Assembly (NCBI GenBank): GCA_012295275.1
Contig: CM022675.1
Coordinates: 10,832,016 to 10,849,515, forward strand
Direction: 5' to 3'
DNA from: Chrysomallon squamiferum
Lineage: Eukaryota; Mollusca; Gastropoda; Neomphalida; Peltospiridae
Length of the DNA stretch: 17,500 nucleotides
The stretch's first letter is position 1. Each line of letters begins with the position of its first letter. Position numbers and translations under genes: made by a program. Below, piece by piece: positions 1 to 9,488 of the stretch. The notes below the pieces were generated by a model. It saw only the letters and a program-made list of their open reading frames with translations. It did not search any database and had not been told where the DNA came from.

Positions 1-360
1 TCAGTCCTGCAGAACGTAACCAAGTCGTAAATAGGGGACTATCTGTTATCATTATGAACCACTTAACATTTAAAAAAACAAAACAAAAAAACATCTGGCG
101 AGCTCTAACTATTGATGCTGGTCTAGTCAATAGAGACATACTCCATTTAATTCATACACTTACGTTCTGTTTCACTGGTTGGCTGATTTATACATTAGTT
201 GTTCTGTTATCAGTATGTAAAACAAAATGAATAGAAAAAGAAAAAGGAAAAAGACGTTATTGTCGACCCATTCTCTTAAAGTTGGCAGTTTCTAAGTGTT
301 CGATACTGAAACAGGAGTCGTAAGCTTCCTAAAGATCTACTTAAACATAACGTTTTAATC
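1..360. other. Non-coding, nothing recognised
   Basis: AT-rich single-copy-looking sequence with no open frame of note and no RNA gene that I can recognise. Confidence 0.5.
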
Positions 361-362
361 CA

Positions 363-377
363 TTTTTTTTTTTTTTT
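363..377. repeat. Poly-T tract
   Basis: A run of 15 T. The following 378-585 is AT-rich sequence without recognisable features. Confidence 0.9.
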
Positions 378-584
378 AAATTCAATTACGTTTTTAGTGT
401 TAGATTATCATGCTGGAAGTCTAATTCTCTAGAATGTTTGCCCAGGACAAGTAAGTTACAACCAAGATATACTACAGTTTGTAGATTACGAAAGACGAGC
501 ATTCAAAAATAGAATCTTTCGCACAAACACACAATTGAGCTCACATTCACACATACATGCGCATTCGTACGTTCTGGTTGAGTT

Positions 585-822
585 TCGTATGTGTATATGT
601 ATATATATATACATAAACACTCATATACACACACACACATATACATACATATATACGTATGATTAATCGTAGGTATAAACTGGTTAAGGTTAATATAATT
701 CGTAAAGACGAGTGTTTTGCAAACGTTTTAAAACATACATACAGAAGGACACACACACATATACACACACACACAATCATTCACACGAAAATCTGGTATT
801 ATTATTATTATTATTTTTTTTT
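585..822. repeat. (TA)n/(CA)n cluster followed by (ATT)n and poly-T
   Basis: Alternating TA, CA and CATA runs at 593-660 and 748-785, then ATT triplets and poly-T at 797-822. Open frames here on both strands give Val/Cys/Tyr/Ile or His/Thr strings typical of translated dinucleotide repeats and are not genes. Confidence 0.85.
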
Positions 823-939
823 TATCGTTTGTTAATCTTCAAGTGTATTCAAATATCCTGTCGTTGCACTTGTTTGGTTTTTGTTTTCCTTGCTGGCTGT
901 CTTTGTTCACAAAACAAAAGAACAAGAAGACGTATTCAT

Positions 940-1345
940 ATCGCGAATACTTCCACAGAACGGCACGCGACCCGGGTTCTTCAGCGATTTCAATTCGATT
1001 CGAGATATACGCGAAACTTACCCAAAAACAAAGCGCGCAAAACAAGAAGGTCGCGAATCCGTATCCGATTCCCAGTTTTCAATTCAACCGTGCGACGTTG
1101 CGTTCGCGCCACAAACACAGTGCCAGAAAGCTTTGACATTTTTATCGGGCTAATTGTTCGAACTATCCGTGGGGGTCAAACCAATAAATCCTCGGTGAAA
1201 AGAAAAGTCATTCGCCATTAAGGCGAGGTCAGAATTTCAAGCCCCAAGTTGTCTGGTGTGTAGCCAGGCAAATGTGCCACATAATACCTGACACGTTCAT
1301 ACGATATGATGTATTTCCGTGAACGGCTTTGTTCCGTTTTACTTC
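940..1345. promoter_or_regulatory. CpG-containing island, candidate conserved non-coding element
   Basis: A roughly 400-base stretch of complex sequence with many CG dinucleotides (for example CGGCACGCGACCCGGG near 961) between simple repeats. Three plus-strand frames are open together through part of it, which argues against one real reading frame; the translations are Arg/Lys-rich and unrecognised. It holds a homeodomain-type core in TTATCGGGCTAATTG (around 1142-1156) and a CCAATAAA at 1179-1186. Regulatory function is inferred from composition only; an unrecognised non-coding exon is the alternative. Confidence 0.3.
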
Positions 1346-1351
1346 GTGAAG

Positions 1352-1448
1352 TTTTTTTTTTTTTTTTTTTTTTTTTTCTCTCTCTCTCTCTTTTTTTTTT
1401 TTTTTTCTCTCTCTGTTTTTTTTTTTAATTCTTCTTCTTCTTTCTTTC
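1352..1448. repeat. Poly-T/(CT)n/(CTT)n pyrimidine tract
   Basis: Nearly pure plus-strand pyrimidines: T26, (CT)n, T16, (CT)n, T-rich, then CTT triplets. 1449-1559 after it is unremarkable unique sequence. Confidence 0.92.
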
Positions 1449-1559
1449 GCTAATGCACAGTGGCATTCACCCGCGACAAACAGAGAAATATGTCAGAAAC
1501 AGTATAACTCGACTGACACTTTTTTCTAGTTCGTAAATCAGGTGATAAAGTTGTACCAT

Positions 1560-1698
1560 ATGTTGTCGCTGTTTGTTGTTGCTGTCACTGTTGCTGCTGT
1601 TGTTGTTGCTACTATTATTATTACTGCTATTGTTATTTTTATTATCATTATAATAATTATTATAATTATTATGATTATTATTATGACTATTATTATTT
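1560..1698. repeat. Imperfect (GTT/ATT)n triplet repeat
   Basis: Mixed TTG, CTG and TTA triplets grading into ATT/ATA. On the minus strand this reads as Asn/Ser runs, which explains the apparent frame at 1467-1766. Confidence 0.9.
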
Positions 1699-1772
1699 TT
1701 AAATGAAATAATATATGAAATCAAAATGGTAAATGAATAAATTAGAAATAATGAAATAAGATTCAAGAAGGA

Positions 1773-1774
<2 letters not shown>

Positions 1775-1808
<34 letters not shown>

Positions 1809-1880
1809 TTACACAAATAAAGAAATAATATATAAGCAGAGACACATGTATTTTTATAGTATGTATATATATATATATAA
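1775..1880. repeat. (AAT)n and (TA)n microsatellites
   Basis: An AAT array at 1775-1806 and a TA array at about 1864-1880, separated by AT-rich sequence. Confidence 0.9.
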
Positions 1881-1917
1881 AATAAATTAACAAATGAAAG
1901 AACAGAATGAAACGAAA

Positions 1918-1945
1918 TGTTCACCTTTCCACATCCACTTTTCTC
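1918..1945 (+). repeat. CT-array leader motif, copy 1
   Basis: A 28-base block containing TTTCCACATCCACTTTTCTC lies just upstream of a long (CT)n array. It matches 9112-9139 with two differences, and its 16-base core recurs exactly at 9157-9172. This suggests a dispersed element that carries CT repeats, not independent microsatellite births. Confidence 0.7.
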
Positions 1946-1973
1946 ACTCTACCCTCTCTCGCTCGTTTTTCTT

Positions 1974-1977
<4 letters not shown>

Positions 1978-2056
<79 letters not shown>

Positions 2057-2084
2057 CTGTCTCTGACTCTCTGTCTCTCTCTCT
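1978..2084. repeat. (CT)n microsatellite
   Basis: Pure CT at about 1979-2052, then interrupted CTGT/CTCT to 2084. Polypurine on the minus strand. Confidence 0.97.
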
Positions 2085-2099
2085 GTAATCTTACGTTCT

Positions 2100-2340
2100 T
2101 GCATAGCTGTCACCTCTACTGAAATAATAGCTTCAGAACATGCTACGCGATTTCTGCCACAGAAAGAAAATATCGTTTTGCATTCGCCCGTGGGGACCGG
2201 CTTTTTGTCGCGGATTAAGCACGGAATTTCCCAGCAGTCCTTCTAGTTTCCTTCACCGGCGGAGACAAAAGCCATTGATTTATTGAATGGAAAATCACCA
2301 CTAATACCCCGAATAAAAGGAAAACAGATACAGGGACTAT
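2100..2340. promoter_or_regulatory. Complex island with Hox/PBC-like site
   Basis: CpG-containing unique sequence between a CT array and a 47-base T-rich tract. It includes GTGGGGACCGGC around 2190 and a TGATTTAT octamer at 2276-2283. The octamer fits the TGATNNAT class bound by Hox with PBC partners and is framed by a 5-bp inverted repeat, CCATT (2272-2276) and AATGG (2286-2290). No coding frame is credible. Enhancer function is inferred. Confidence 0.3.
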
Positions 2341-2343
2341 AGC

Positions 2344-2354
2344 TTTTTTTTTTT

Positions 2355-2390
<36 letters not shown>
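2344..2390. repeat. Long T-rich tract
   Basis: 47 bases of T interrupted only by AA near 2355. Confidence 0.95.
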
Positions 2391-2394
<4 letters not shown>

Positions 2395-2518
2395 ACTTCT
2401 AATCTGATGAACACTATCGAATAGCTTAAATCCAAACGCTCGTTAATCATTTTGTTAATCCTAAGCTGTTTGTTTTTAAAAAAAAAAATAATGACAAATT
2501 GTTTACTTTAAAAAAAAG

Positions 2519-2612
2519 TATATATATATATATATACACACACAGAGACAGACAAACAGAAACACAGACATCAACAGGCACAGAAACACAGACGCAAATA
2601 CGCAAATACTGA
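2519..2612. repeat. (TA)n(CA)n with degenerate ACAGA/ACACAG repeats
   Basis: TA dinucleotides pass into CA, then into imperfect CAGACA/ACACAGAC units to about 2612. 2613-2740 is AT-rich with nothing recognised. Confidence 0.8.
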
Positions 2613-2741
2613 AGGGAGTGATGAAAAAATAAACTGCACTGTGGGGAAAAAAGAATTAATCGGAGTAATACTGATAAATAATTTACACATATATAGTATT
2701 ACTTTCATTTCTGTTCTTTACTTTCATCAAAAAACAGAGAG

Positions 2742-2774
<33 letters not shown>

Positions 2775-2861
2775 TAGATAAAAATATATAGAACTTTGCC
2801 GTACATCAAATGTAACGGTTTTGGATTAAAGAATATTACTGAAGAAAAAAAAAAAAAAAAA
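2742..2861. repeat. Two poly-A tracts
   Basis: A31 at 2742-2772 and A17 at 2845-2861, separated by AT-rich unique sequence. Confidence 0.93.
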
Positions 2862-3208
2862 TGTGGCATAAACCTGCACGCAATATGCACATACATCACA
2901 AAGTTAGCTTTTTGCCAGGTTTCTCGGTGCAGTATATCTGACAGTATTTTTACAATTCAAATGATTCGCATAATTTCATGAATATAATATCTCTGCTTTA
3001 TAGATTTACGACAAAAAATAGCCAGAATATTGTGTTTAGAGAATGGGCAAATAAATAAATTAGACAAATAAAATAATTTATGTAGATTAGGTCTAGATAA
3101 GTCATAATTCAGACGCGTCGTATTATGATCCTTTTTTAAATTGTCAATAAGAAAAAAAAAAAACGAAGAGGTAATAATAAATGAAATAAACTAAACTAAA
3201 TAAGAATG
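2862..3208. other. AT-rich non-coding, nothing recognised
   Basis: AT-rich sequence with short frames only; no gene, RNA or repeat recognised apart from a short A run near 3152. Confidence 0.5.
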
Positions 3209-3210
3209 TC

Positions 3211-3296
<86 letters not shown>
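3211..3296. repeat. (AAT)n microsatellite
   Basis: About 28 uninterrupted AAT units, which give the poly-Leu frame on the opposite strand. Followed by poly-A at 3348-3366. Confidence 0.97.
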
Positions 3297-3411
3297 TATA
3301 ACATAAAGCTACTTGTAAACAGACAAATAAAAAAACAATAAATAAGTAAAAAAAAAAAAAAAAAAATAACGTGCCATATTTAAAAGTCATTTCTAATAAT
3401 TACATTCGAAC

Positions 3412-3493
3412 CGAATTATTTTATTTTATTTTATTTAACTTTACTTTTATTCTGTTTTATTATTATTATTATTATTATTGTTATTATTATTAT

Positions 3494-3525
<32 letters not shown>

Positions 3526-3550
3526 TTGTTGTTATTGTTATTATTATTTA
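3412..3550. repeat. (ATTTT)n then (ATT)n/(AGT)n/(GTT)n
   Basis: Short ATTTT pentamers at 3416-3436, then ATT at 3457-3495, eleven or so AGT units at 3495-3524, and GTT/ATT to 3549. Units change by single-base substitution while staying in triplet register. Confidence 0.9.
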
Positions 3551-3761
3551 ATCCTAGTTTCACGAGTAAAGGTAAAACTCGGAGAGTAATTAAAACGGCG
3601 CACAGAGAGACACGTCCTAAATCTTTCCTACATTCTCGCTCCGTTGGCCCTTCACGCTTGCTTGGTTTCTGTACAGGTGATTTACAACAAAAGCACACCT
3701 GTGACGAATATCACGAGCAACATGTTAGATTTCAGAAACTGTTACCTGTGGAAGCTTTGAA

Positions 3762-3766
<5 letters not shown>
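3551..3766. promoter_or_regulatory. Complex island with paired E-boxes
   Basis: Unique, CpG-containing sequence. An inverted repeat ACAGGTG (3673-3679) / CACCTGT (3696-3702) places two CANNTG E-boxes in opposite orientation. A plus-strand frame ends here at 3768, but its first half is translated triplet repeat, and the diverged copy at 3894-3957 does not preserve a frame, so it is judged non-coding. Confidence 0.25.

Positions 3767-3769
<3 letters not shown>
3708..3769 (+). repeat. Diverged duplication, copy 1
   Basis: Contains a 27-base core (3720-3746, including AGATTTCAGAAACTGTTACC) that recurs 186 bases downstream with one mismatch. Weaker identity continues on both sides, including a shared GTTTTAAA at the same offset without gaps. 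Confidence 0.75.

Positions 3770-3799
<30 letters not shown>
3767..3799. repeat. Poly-A tract
   Basis: About 33 A, lying between the two copies of the 186-base-offset duplication. Confidence 0.95.
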
Positions 3800-3800
<1 letters not shown>

Positions 3801-3893
3801 AACAACAAAAAACAACAGGAAATTTGATTTGATGCGAGCATGTTATATGGCTGGGGAGTTAATAACTCACGTATGCGCGCATGTACGTGTGAA

Positions 3894-3955
3894 AAGGCAC
3901 AAACGACATGTCAGATTTCAGAAACTGTTACCAAAAGGTACATTCACGTTTTAAA
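3894..3955 (+). repeat. Diverged duplication, copy 2
   Basis: Partner of 3708-3769. Its core is 3906-3932, differing by one T-to-C change, and GTTTTAAA at 3948-3955 aligns at the same 186-base offset. The rest of 3800-4100 is unique sequence with nothing else recognised. Confidence 0.75.
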
Positions 3956-4102
3956 CAGAGGAGTGTCATTTGATAAGCACAATATCACAGAGTGATAATA
4001 GGGGTATAACAGTGTGTACACAGGTTAAGATAAAAATAAATGTAAGCAGATACGATCATAGACAAAGATACATCTATCTTGCACACCATCTGTTTGTCGG
4101 TC

Positions 4103-4348
4103 TACATACATATATAAACTCACAGATACATATATATATATATATATCCTCTACAAAACACACACACGCACGCACGCTTGCACACGCACAATATATATGT
4201 ATACGCACATACGTACGTACATCCATCAGTCCATACGTCAATCCATACATCCGTTCCATATTACATATAATATATAGTGAAACATACATATATTGAAACA
4301 TACATACATACACACATACGTACAAACATACATACATACACACACACA
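4103..4348. repeat. (TA)n/(CA)n/(CATA)n cluster
   Basis: Dinucleotide and tetranucleotide repeats with CACG and TACG variants. Overlapping frames on both strands are repeat artefacts. Confidence 0.88.
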
Positions 4349-4350
4349 TA

Positions 4351-4590
4351 CGTCACTACCACTATTATCATACCCATTTACTACTATTACGATACGAACA
4401 GTAGTAATAGTAGTCATCAACTACTACAGCTACTACTACTACTATCACCACCACCACCACCAATAACAACAACAAAAAAACAACAACAACAATAACAATA
4501 ATAATAATAGTAATAGTAGTAATAATAATAATAATAATAATAATAGTAATAATAATAATAATAACAACAACAACAACAATAATAATAATG
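4351..4590. repeat. Mosaic triplet repeat (ACT/ACC/AAC/AAT)
   Basis: Triplets drift from ACT to ACC, AAC, AGT and AAT over 240 bases while keeping register, ending in AAC/AAT. Confidence 0.9.
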
Positions 4591-4995
4591 AAAGAATATT
4601 AATTTAACGTGAGATTAAAAAATTCATTCTCTCTACTCAGACACAATTTTCAACGTTTTGCACCTGATGAAAAAGAATGTTAATTTCGCGTGTCAGTTGC
4701 GTATATACATTAACTGCCTGTGTCGTGCCATTGTTATCTGATTATAATTAATCACGACAGATCATTACTTGTCACAGTACATACCTACCAGTCACCTACC
4801 TGTGAAGTAATGTACCTGCTTGATCCCCTTAACACAAATCAGATTCCGTTATGTTTCAACATGAATGTTTCCGTCGTTCTGGCGTTTTCATTAGACAAGG
4901 TGATCAGTAATTAAATTAATTTTTTGTATCGTTTCAGTTTTAGCTGGTTTTGTTTCTTTCTTTGAGCGTGCGTTCGTTTAGACGTGTGCATATGC
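4591..4995. other. Unique AT-rich stretch with ACCTAC/ACCTG motifs
   Basis: No gene recognised. Three ACCTAC/ACCTG-type motifs fall within 4783-4819, resembling zinc-finger E-box sites. A diverged 18-base direct repeat (AAGAATATTAATTT at 4592; AAGAATGTTAATTT at 4673) is visible. A 64-codon frame at 4720-4914 shows no family resemblance and is not called. Confidence 0.35.
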
Positions 4996-4998
4996 TAT

Positions 4999-5071
4999 TA
5001 CCACCACTACTACTACTACTTCTAATACTAGTGCTATTAATAACAGTAATAGTAATAATAATAATAATAGT

Positions 5072-5112
<41 letters not shown>
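4999..5112. repeat. Triplet repeat then (TA)n
   Basis: ACT/AGT/AAT triplets from 4999, then about 18 TA units at 5077-5112. Confidence 0.92.
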
Positions 5113-5115
<3 letters not shown>

Positions 5116-5211
5116 GTATGTTTGATGGATGTATGTTTGTATGAATGAATGCATGTATGAATGTGAATATGTTATCCTTTACTTTGTCTGTTCCTCTCTC
5201 TCTTTCTCACC

Positions 5212-5400
<189 letters not shown>

Positions 5401-5444
5401 ACCGCTGTCTCTTCTGTCTCTTTTCCTTCCCTCCTCCTCTCTAC

Positions 5445-6018
5445 CTGAAAATAACAATACTAATTACAATCACCTATCATTTGTTTATTAAAAAAACCCA
5501 CCTTTTTTCTTCTTCATTTGTTATTGTGCATGCACTCAGTAGATCCATTTCTACCTATTATTATTTTATTTTTTTTGAAAACATTACATCATCTAATTTT
5601 ACCTGGACAATAGCAAAGTGTATAAACTTATTACGTCCATTTGCATTTTGACAGAGTGTCCATATTCCCATATCTTCGCCTCTGCTAACAGATTATCAGA
5701 TCATCTAATTGACACAATGCATCAATAATATCTGTACGTGTTGAATGTATACTGCATAATACTCTAGCCATAATTAAGTTATAAATATGCATTTTGTCCC
5801 TTCTGGTATAAGTTCCCGAAGTACCCGAAGAAAAATGAAAAGATATCGTTATTTGATTCTGTTAAAATTTTAATATTATTTATTTAGTCTGATTTATTTG
5901 ATTCTGTTTGGACTCTGGCATGTTTGTGTATGAATGTCTTCTTCGATTTCATTTCGTTTATTTTTATTGTTATTGTTTTGAACTGATGCTATCTAGGTTA
6001 ACATTTATGAAACAAACA
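5445..6018. other. Unique non-coding stretch, possible regulatory island
   Basis: Largely free of microsatellites. 5560-5860 is the most complex part, with homeodomain-type cores in CTAATTGACAC near 5706 and ATAATTAAG near 5770. No convincing frame or RNA fold was recognised. Confidence 0.3.
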
Positions 6019-6190
6019 GATACACACACACACACACACATACATGCACACACATACACACATATATCCACAAACACAGATATATACAAATATGTTCACT
6101 GGTAACACCTCATAACATTCACACACAAATACAGATACATACATACATACATACATACATCCATACATGCATACACACAAACACGCATAT
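6019..6190. repeat. (CA)n and (CATA)n repeats
   Basis: CA at 6022-6060, then CATA units most regular at 6136-6162, with CACA variants to 6190. Confidence 0.9.
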
Positions 6191-6239
6191 AGCATGCATA
6201 CAAACAATTATTATGCCAACAAAACACTCAAAACATTAT

Positions 6240-6480
6240 ATAAAAATGAAAAGAAATAAGATAAAATAAGAATCAAAATATAAAATAAAATAAAATAAAA
6301 TAAAATCAATCAATCAATCAATTAAATTAAATTAAATTAAATTAAATAAAAATAAAATAAAATAAAAAATGAATGAATGAAAAAAACCCCAAAACCAACC
6401 AACAAACAGAAAAACAAAACAAAACAAAAGCAAACAAAAAAAACAGACAACCAAAAAAAATTTGTTTTTTTTTTAAATTT
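6240..6480. repeat. AAAAT, AATC, AAATT and AAAAC arrays
   Basis: Short arrays of related units in series: AAAAT (6282-6305), AATC (6305-6322), AAATT (6322-6346), AAAAT, GAAT, then AAAAC-like to about 6445. All are one-base variants of A-rich tetra- or pentamers. 6481-6820 after them is AT-rich with nothing recognised. Confidence 0.85.
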
Positions 6481-6823
6481 TTTATATTATTTCTGTTTAA
6501 AACTGATTTCATTGTGTTTTGATTTTTGAATGATATTCTCTTAACTTTAATTTATCTATTTATTTTTTCCGCCTCTGTTTATTTTATAATATGACTTACT
6601 GTACTCTTTTTCAAGTGTTTAATGCTTTCCCGCCTCCAGCAATTGTATCCATTTTCCACTTTCTTCTTTCAGTTCAGTAAAGCAAATTCAAAATCATAAA
6701 TGATCACTTAAACTTATGAAATTCTGTTTTTAAAATAATCACGGTTAAAAATGAAAAAAGATGAAATTTGCTAATACAAGAAAGAAATTCACCTACTGTT
6801 CTGAGATAATAAAATAGTAAAAA

Positions 6824-7014
6824 AAAAAAAAATGATGACAACTCATTCACCTATTCTTTATTATTATTATTATTATTATTATTATTTTTGTTGTTGTTCT
6901 TGTTATTATTATTATTATCATGATCATTATCTTCTTCATTATCTTTAACATTACGTACTTTCAGACTGTTCGGACAAAATCACCGAGTTTTTTTTTTTTT
7001 TTTTTTTTTTTTTT
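6824..7014. repeat. Poly-A, (ATT)n/(GTT)n and poly-T
   Basis: A run near 6819-6831, ATT/GTT triplets at 6858-6920, and T27 at 6988-7014. Confidence 0.9.
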
Positions 7015-7335
7015 CTCCAAAAATAATTAACTAAATCATACACCACAAGCGTATATTAATGTTCATTACAGAAGACTAAGTTTGATATATTTATTTACTG
7101 CAGATAATTAACAGAAGGGTTTCAGGTTCAGTTCATCAGCTGCTGATCTGTCTTGATAATAACAACCGAAACCAGATACCCGTCCTGTATTTTGCTAATA
7201 TGGAAACACTAGTGAAGAAAAGAAGAAGAAGAAGACAAAGCAAATATTAACCGAGAAGAGATAAAGCATATTGTTATTTCACTTAGAAGAGATAAAAATA
7301 GATCTTGGTGGTCGAATAAAGTGTAGGAGGCCAGA
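7015..7335. other. Unique stretch with small palindrome
   Basis: No gene recognised. ATCAGC-T-GCTGAT at 7135-7147 is a perfect 6-bp inverted repeat with a CAGCTG E-box inside. The end carries short AAG triplets near 7215-7235. Confidence 0.35.
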
Positions 7336-7512
7336 TGATGATGATGATGATGATGATGATGATCATAATGATGATGATGATGGTGATGATGATGTTGAAA
7401 GTGATAAAAATAATAAACAATGTAGTAATGTCAAAAAAAAAATGATAGTAATAATCATAGTGATGATAGTAGTATTACTAACAGTGATGATGATAACGAT
7501 GATGATGAAGAT
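7336..7512. repeat. (GAT)n microsatellite, imperfect
   Basis: GAT units dense at 7336-7396 and again at 7486-7514, with mixed GAT/AGT/AAT between. The Asp-rich frame at 7271-7669 is repeat translation. Confidence 0.9.
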
Positions 7513-8186
7513 GATGCAAGTAATGTTAAAAATAAACACCAGTACATATCAGCAAAACAAGAAGAAGGAAAAATCTCTTCTAAAACAATCTAACAAACAC
7601 ACATATAATAATATGTATATCACATACAAATATATATTAGGGTTATATATAATATATATCACAGAATAGTAATTTAATGTATCTAAGCACACTTCTTTAT
7701 ACGTGTGTTATATAGGTATAGCACATCAGTTGAAATGTAAACAGAGAATAGCTACAATTATTTAGATGCATGTCTATGCATGTGCATTAGCAGAGATTTT
7801 CATTCGCTATTTGTGTGTTTACACTATGTACGTAGGTTTGATTTTATGTGATTTTATGTGCATGTCTGTATGTGTGTGCATGCGCGTGTATTTACATATG
7901 TATGTACGTTTGATTTTATTTGCATGCAAGTGTGTGTTTCAGCGTATGTGCGTGCGTGTTTGTGTGTATTTATACTGCTGTGCACTTTCATCTGTTTTTT
8001 TGGTTCTTACTTAAAAGTACTTTTTCTTTTTCTTTTTTGTTTTTGTTTGTTTAAAAATACTTTTATCATCTGTTATTGATATAAAATATCCTTGCTATTT
8101 CTGAAATCAGAATCTATGTTGAAAAAAAATAAACATGAAACAATAATTTTTTTCACTCAGTCAAAAAGAATAAAGAATATTATAAA
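7513..8186. other. Non-coding with degenerate (GT)n
   Basis: AT-rich sequence. 7760-7975 is rich in imperfect TGTGTGCATG-type units, an eroded GT repeat. Cys/Val-rich frames here come from that composition. No gene recognised. Confidence 0.5.
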
Positions 8187-8367
8187 TCCATAAATAAATA
8201 AATGAATGAATGAATGAATGAATAAATAAATGAATTAATAAATAAATAAAATAAAATAAAATAAAACAAAACAAAACAAAACAAAACAAAACAAAATAAA
8301 AAACAAAACAAAATAAAATAAAATAAAATAAATAACAAAAACGAAAAAAAACAATTCTTAAAGTAAA

Positions 8368-8402
<35 letters not shown>
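8187..8402. repeat. AAAT/GAAT/AAAAT/AAAAC arrays and poly-T
   Basis: Serial tetramer and pentamer arrays at 8188-8338, then T28 at 8375-8402. The Phe/Leu-rich frames on the minus strand are artefacts. Confidence 0.92.
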
Positions 8403-8408
<6 letters not shown>

Positions 8409-8439
8409 TAGAAAGAAAGAAAAAAAAACACAACACAAA

Positions 8440-8860
8440 AAATTTAAAACAAACGCCATCAGAACATATAATTCCACCCTCAAACTAGTGTCTTTTTGAT
8501 GAATGCATTTCCAGGAACGAAGAAGAAAAATCAATTTAAATAATGATGCGTTGGGTATCTCTATTCTCGGCACGCAACACCGGCCAGCGTGCTGTTGGGG
8601 AAAGCTTTTGCGATCGGTTTGCGTAACTCGCTTAATTTCTACAAAGAAAGTCGTAAAGTGCCTGACGTAGACAAATGCGGAGCTGGGAAGAGAAATGAGT
8701 TACTTCATCCCGCGACTCGAGTTCGCGCTCGGCTCTGGCCACTGCTGATTCAACTCGGCACGAGATGAAAATGGCTGAATTCGGTCCGAAGCAAGTGTGA
8801 TTTATTGGTTTCCCTTTCAGAACTTGTTACAGAGAAGCGCACGAGTTTCGTTCAGAGGGG
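8440..8860. promoter_or_regulatory. CpG-rich island, candidate regulatory element or non-coding exon
   Basis: One of the most GC- and CpG-rich stretches in the window outside the homeobox exon, concentrated at 8547-8770. It contains an inverted repeat GCACGC/GCGTGC (8570-8575, 8587-8592), CTCG-GCA-CGAG (8754-8764), TTCGG-T-CCGAA (8780-8790) and a TGATTTAT Hox/PBC-type octamer at 8798-8805. TTTCCCTTTCAG at 8809-8820 resembles a plus-strand splice acceptor, but what follows runs into purine repeat and is not recognisable protein. An enhancer, or the promoter of an unseen transcript, is the inference. Confidence 0.35.
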
Positions 8861-8962
8861 GGGAGAGAGAGAGAAGAAAAGAAGAAGAGAAAAGAAGAGA
8901 ACAATGAAGAAGAGAAAAGAAGAAGAAGAAGGAAAAATGAAGAACAAGGAAGAGAAGAAGAA
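8856..8962. repeat. Purine-rich GA/GAA tract
   Basis: About 100 bases almost entirely A and G, with GAGA and GAA units. It translates to Lys/Glu/Arg strings and is not a gene. Confidence 0.9.
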
Positions 8963-9008
8963 GTATTCATTTTGTTTGTTGATTTCATCTTTCGTTTTGT
9001 CTTTCTTT

Positions 9009-9062
9009 GTTTTATTTTATTTATTTATTTATTTATTTATTTATATTATTATTATTATTATT
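9009..9062. repeat. (TTTA)n then (TTA)n
   Basis: Tetramers at 9011-9044, then TTA triplets to 9062. Confidence 0.93.
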
Positions 9063-9111
9063 TGAATGAAAGGACGTGGCTTTGAGATGTATTAATTAAT
9101 GATATATTTTC

Positions 9112-9139
9112 TGTTCACATTTCCACGTCCACTTTTCTC
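9112..9139 (+). repeat. CT-array leader motif, copy 2
   Basis: Matches 1918-1945 over 28 bases with two substitutions, and like it precedes a CT array. Confidence 0.7.
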
Positions 9140-9156
9140 TGTTCACTCTCTCTCTC

Positions 9157-9177
9157 TTTCCACATCCACTTTCTCTC
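9157..9177 (+). repeat. CT-array leader motif, copy 3
   Basis: Carries the exact 16-base core TTTCCACATCCACTTT of copy 1, 37 bases after copy 2, inside the start of the same CT-rich tract. The doubling suggests local unequal exchange or slippage with a large unit. Confidence 0.65.
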
Positions 9178-9202
9178 TCTACTCTCTCTCTCTCTCTTTT
9201 AT

Positions 9203-9284
<82 letters not shown>
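9178..9284. repeat. (CT)n microsatellite
   Basis: Interrupted CT from 9173, then pure CT at about 9207-9284. Confidence 0.97.
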
Positions 9285-9287
<3 letters not shown>

Positions 9288-9488
9288 TCATTGTCGTCTT
9301 CATTTGACCATACAGCCACCACGACGTTTCCCGTTGGTAATAACATTCATTTAAAAAAACATGTTATCATAACAAGTGTTATCATTATAACCCCTGCACT
9401 ACCCTTCTCTTCTTCAAGAAAACGTATTCGACTGTCATGATTACAAGAACAACCATCTCTACCATTTTACTACATCAGTTGCTAAGAC
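9285..9488. other. Unique non-coding
   Basis: Short complex stretch after the CT array with a few CpGs; no gene recognised. Confidence 0.4.

Noticed and set aside
712-1221. 169-codon plus-strand open frame
   Set aside because: The first part is translated CA and ATT repeat, two other frames are open over the same DNA, and the Arg-rich remainder matches no family I know.
3478-3768. Plus-strand frame ending in a non-repetitive 60-codon segment
   Set aside because: Its start is poly-Leu/Val from triplet repeat, and the diverged duplicate of its end does not preserve a reading frame.
7271-7669. Asp-rich acidic protein frame
   Set aside because: Produced by the GAT microsatellite; the rest is Ile/Met/Val from shifted triplets.
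8754-8787. CTCGGCACGAG and GAATTCGG, resembling cDNA library adaptor sequence
   Set aside because: The two pieces are separated and out of adaptor order, and they sit in continuous genomic-looking sequence, so this is probably coincidence.
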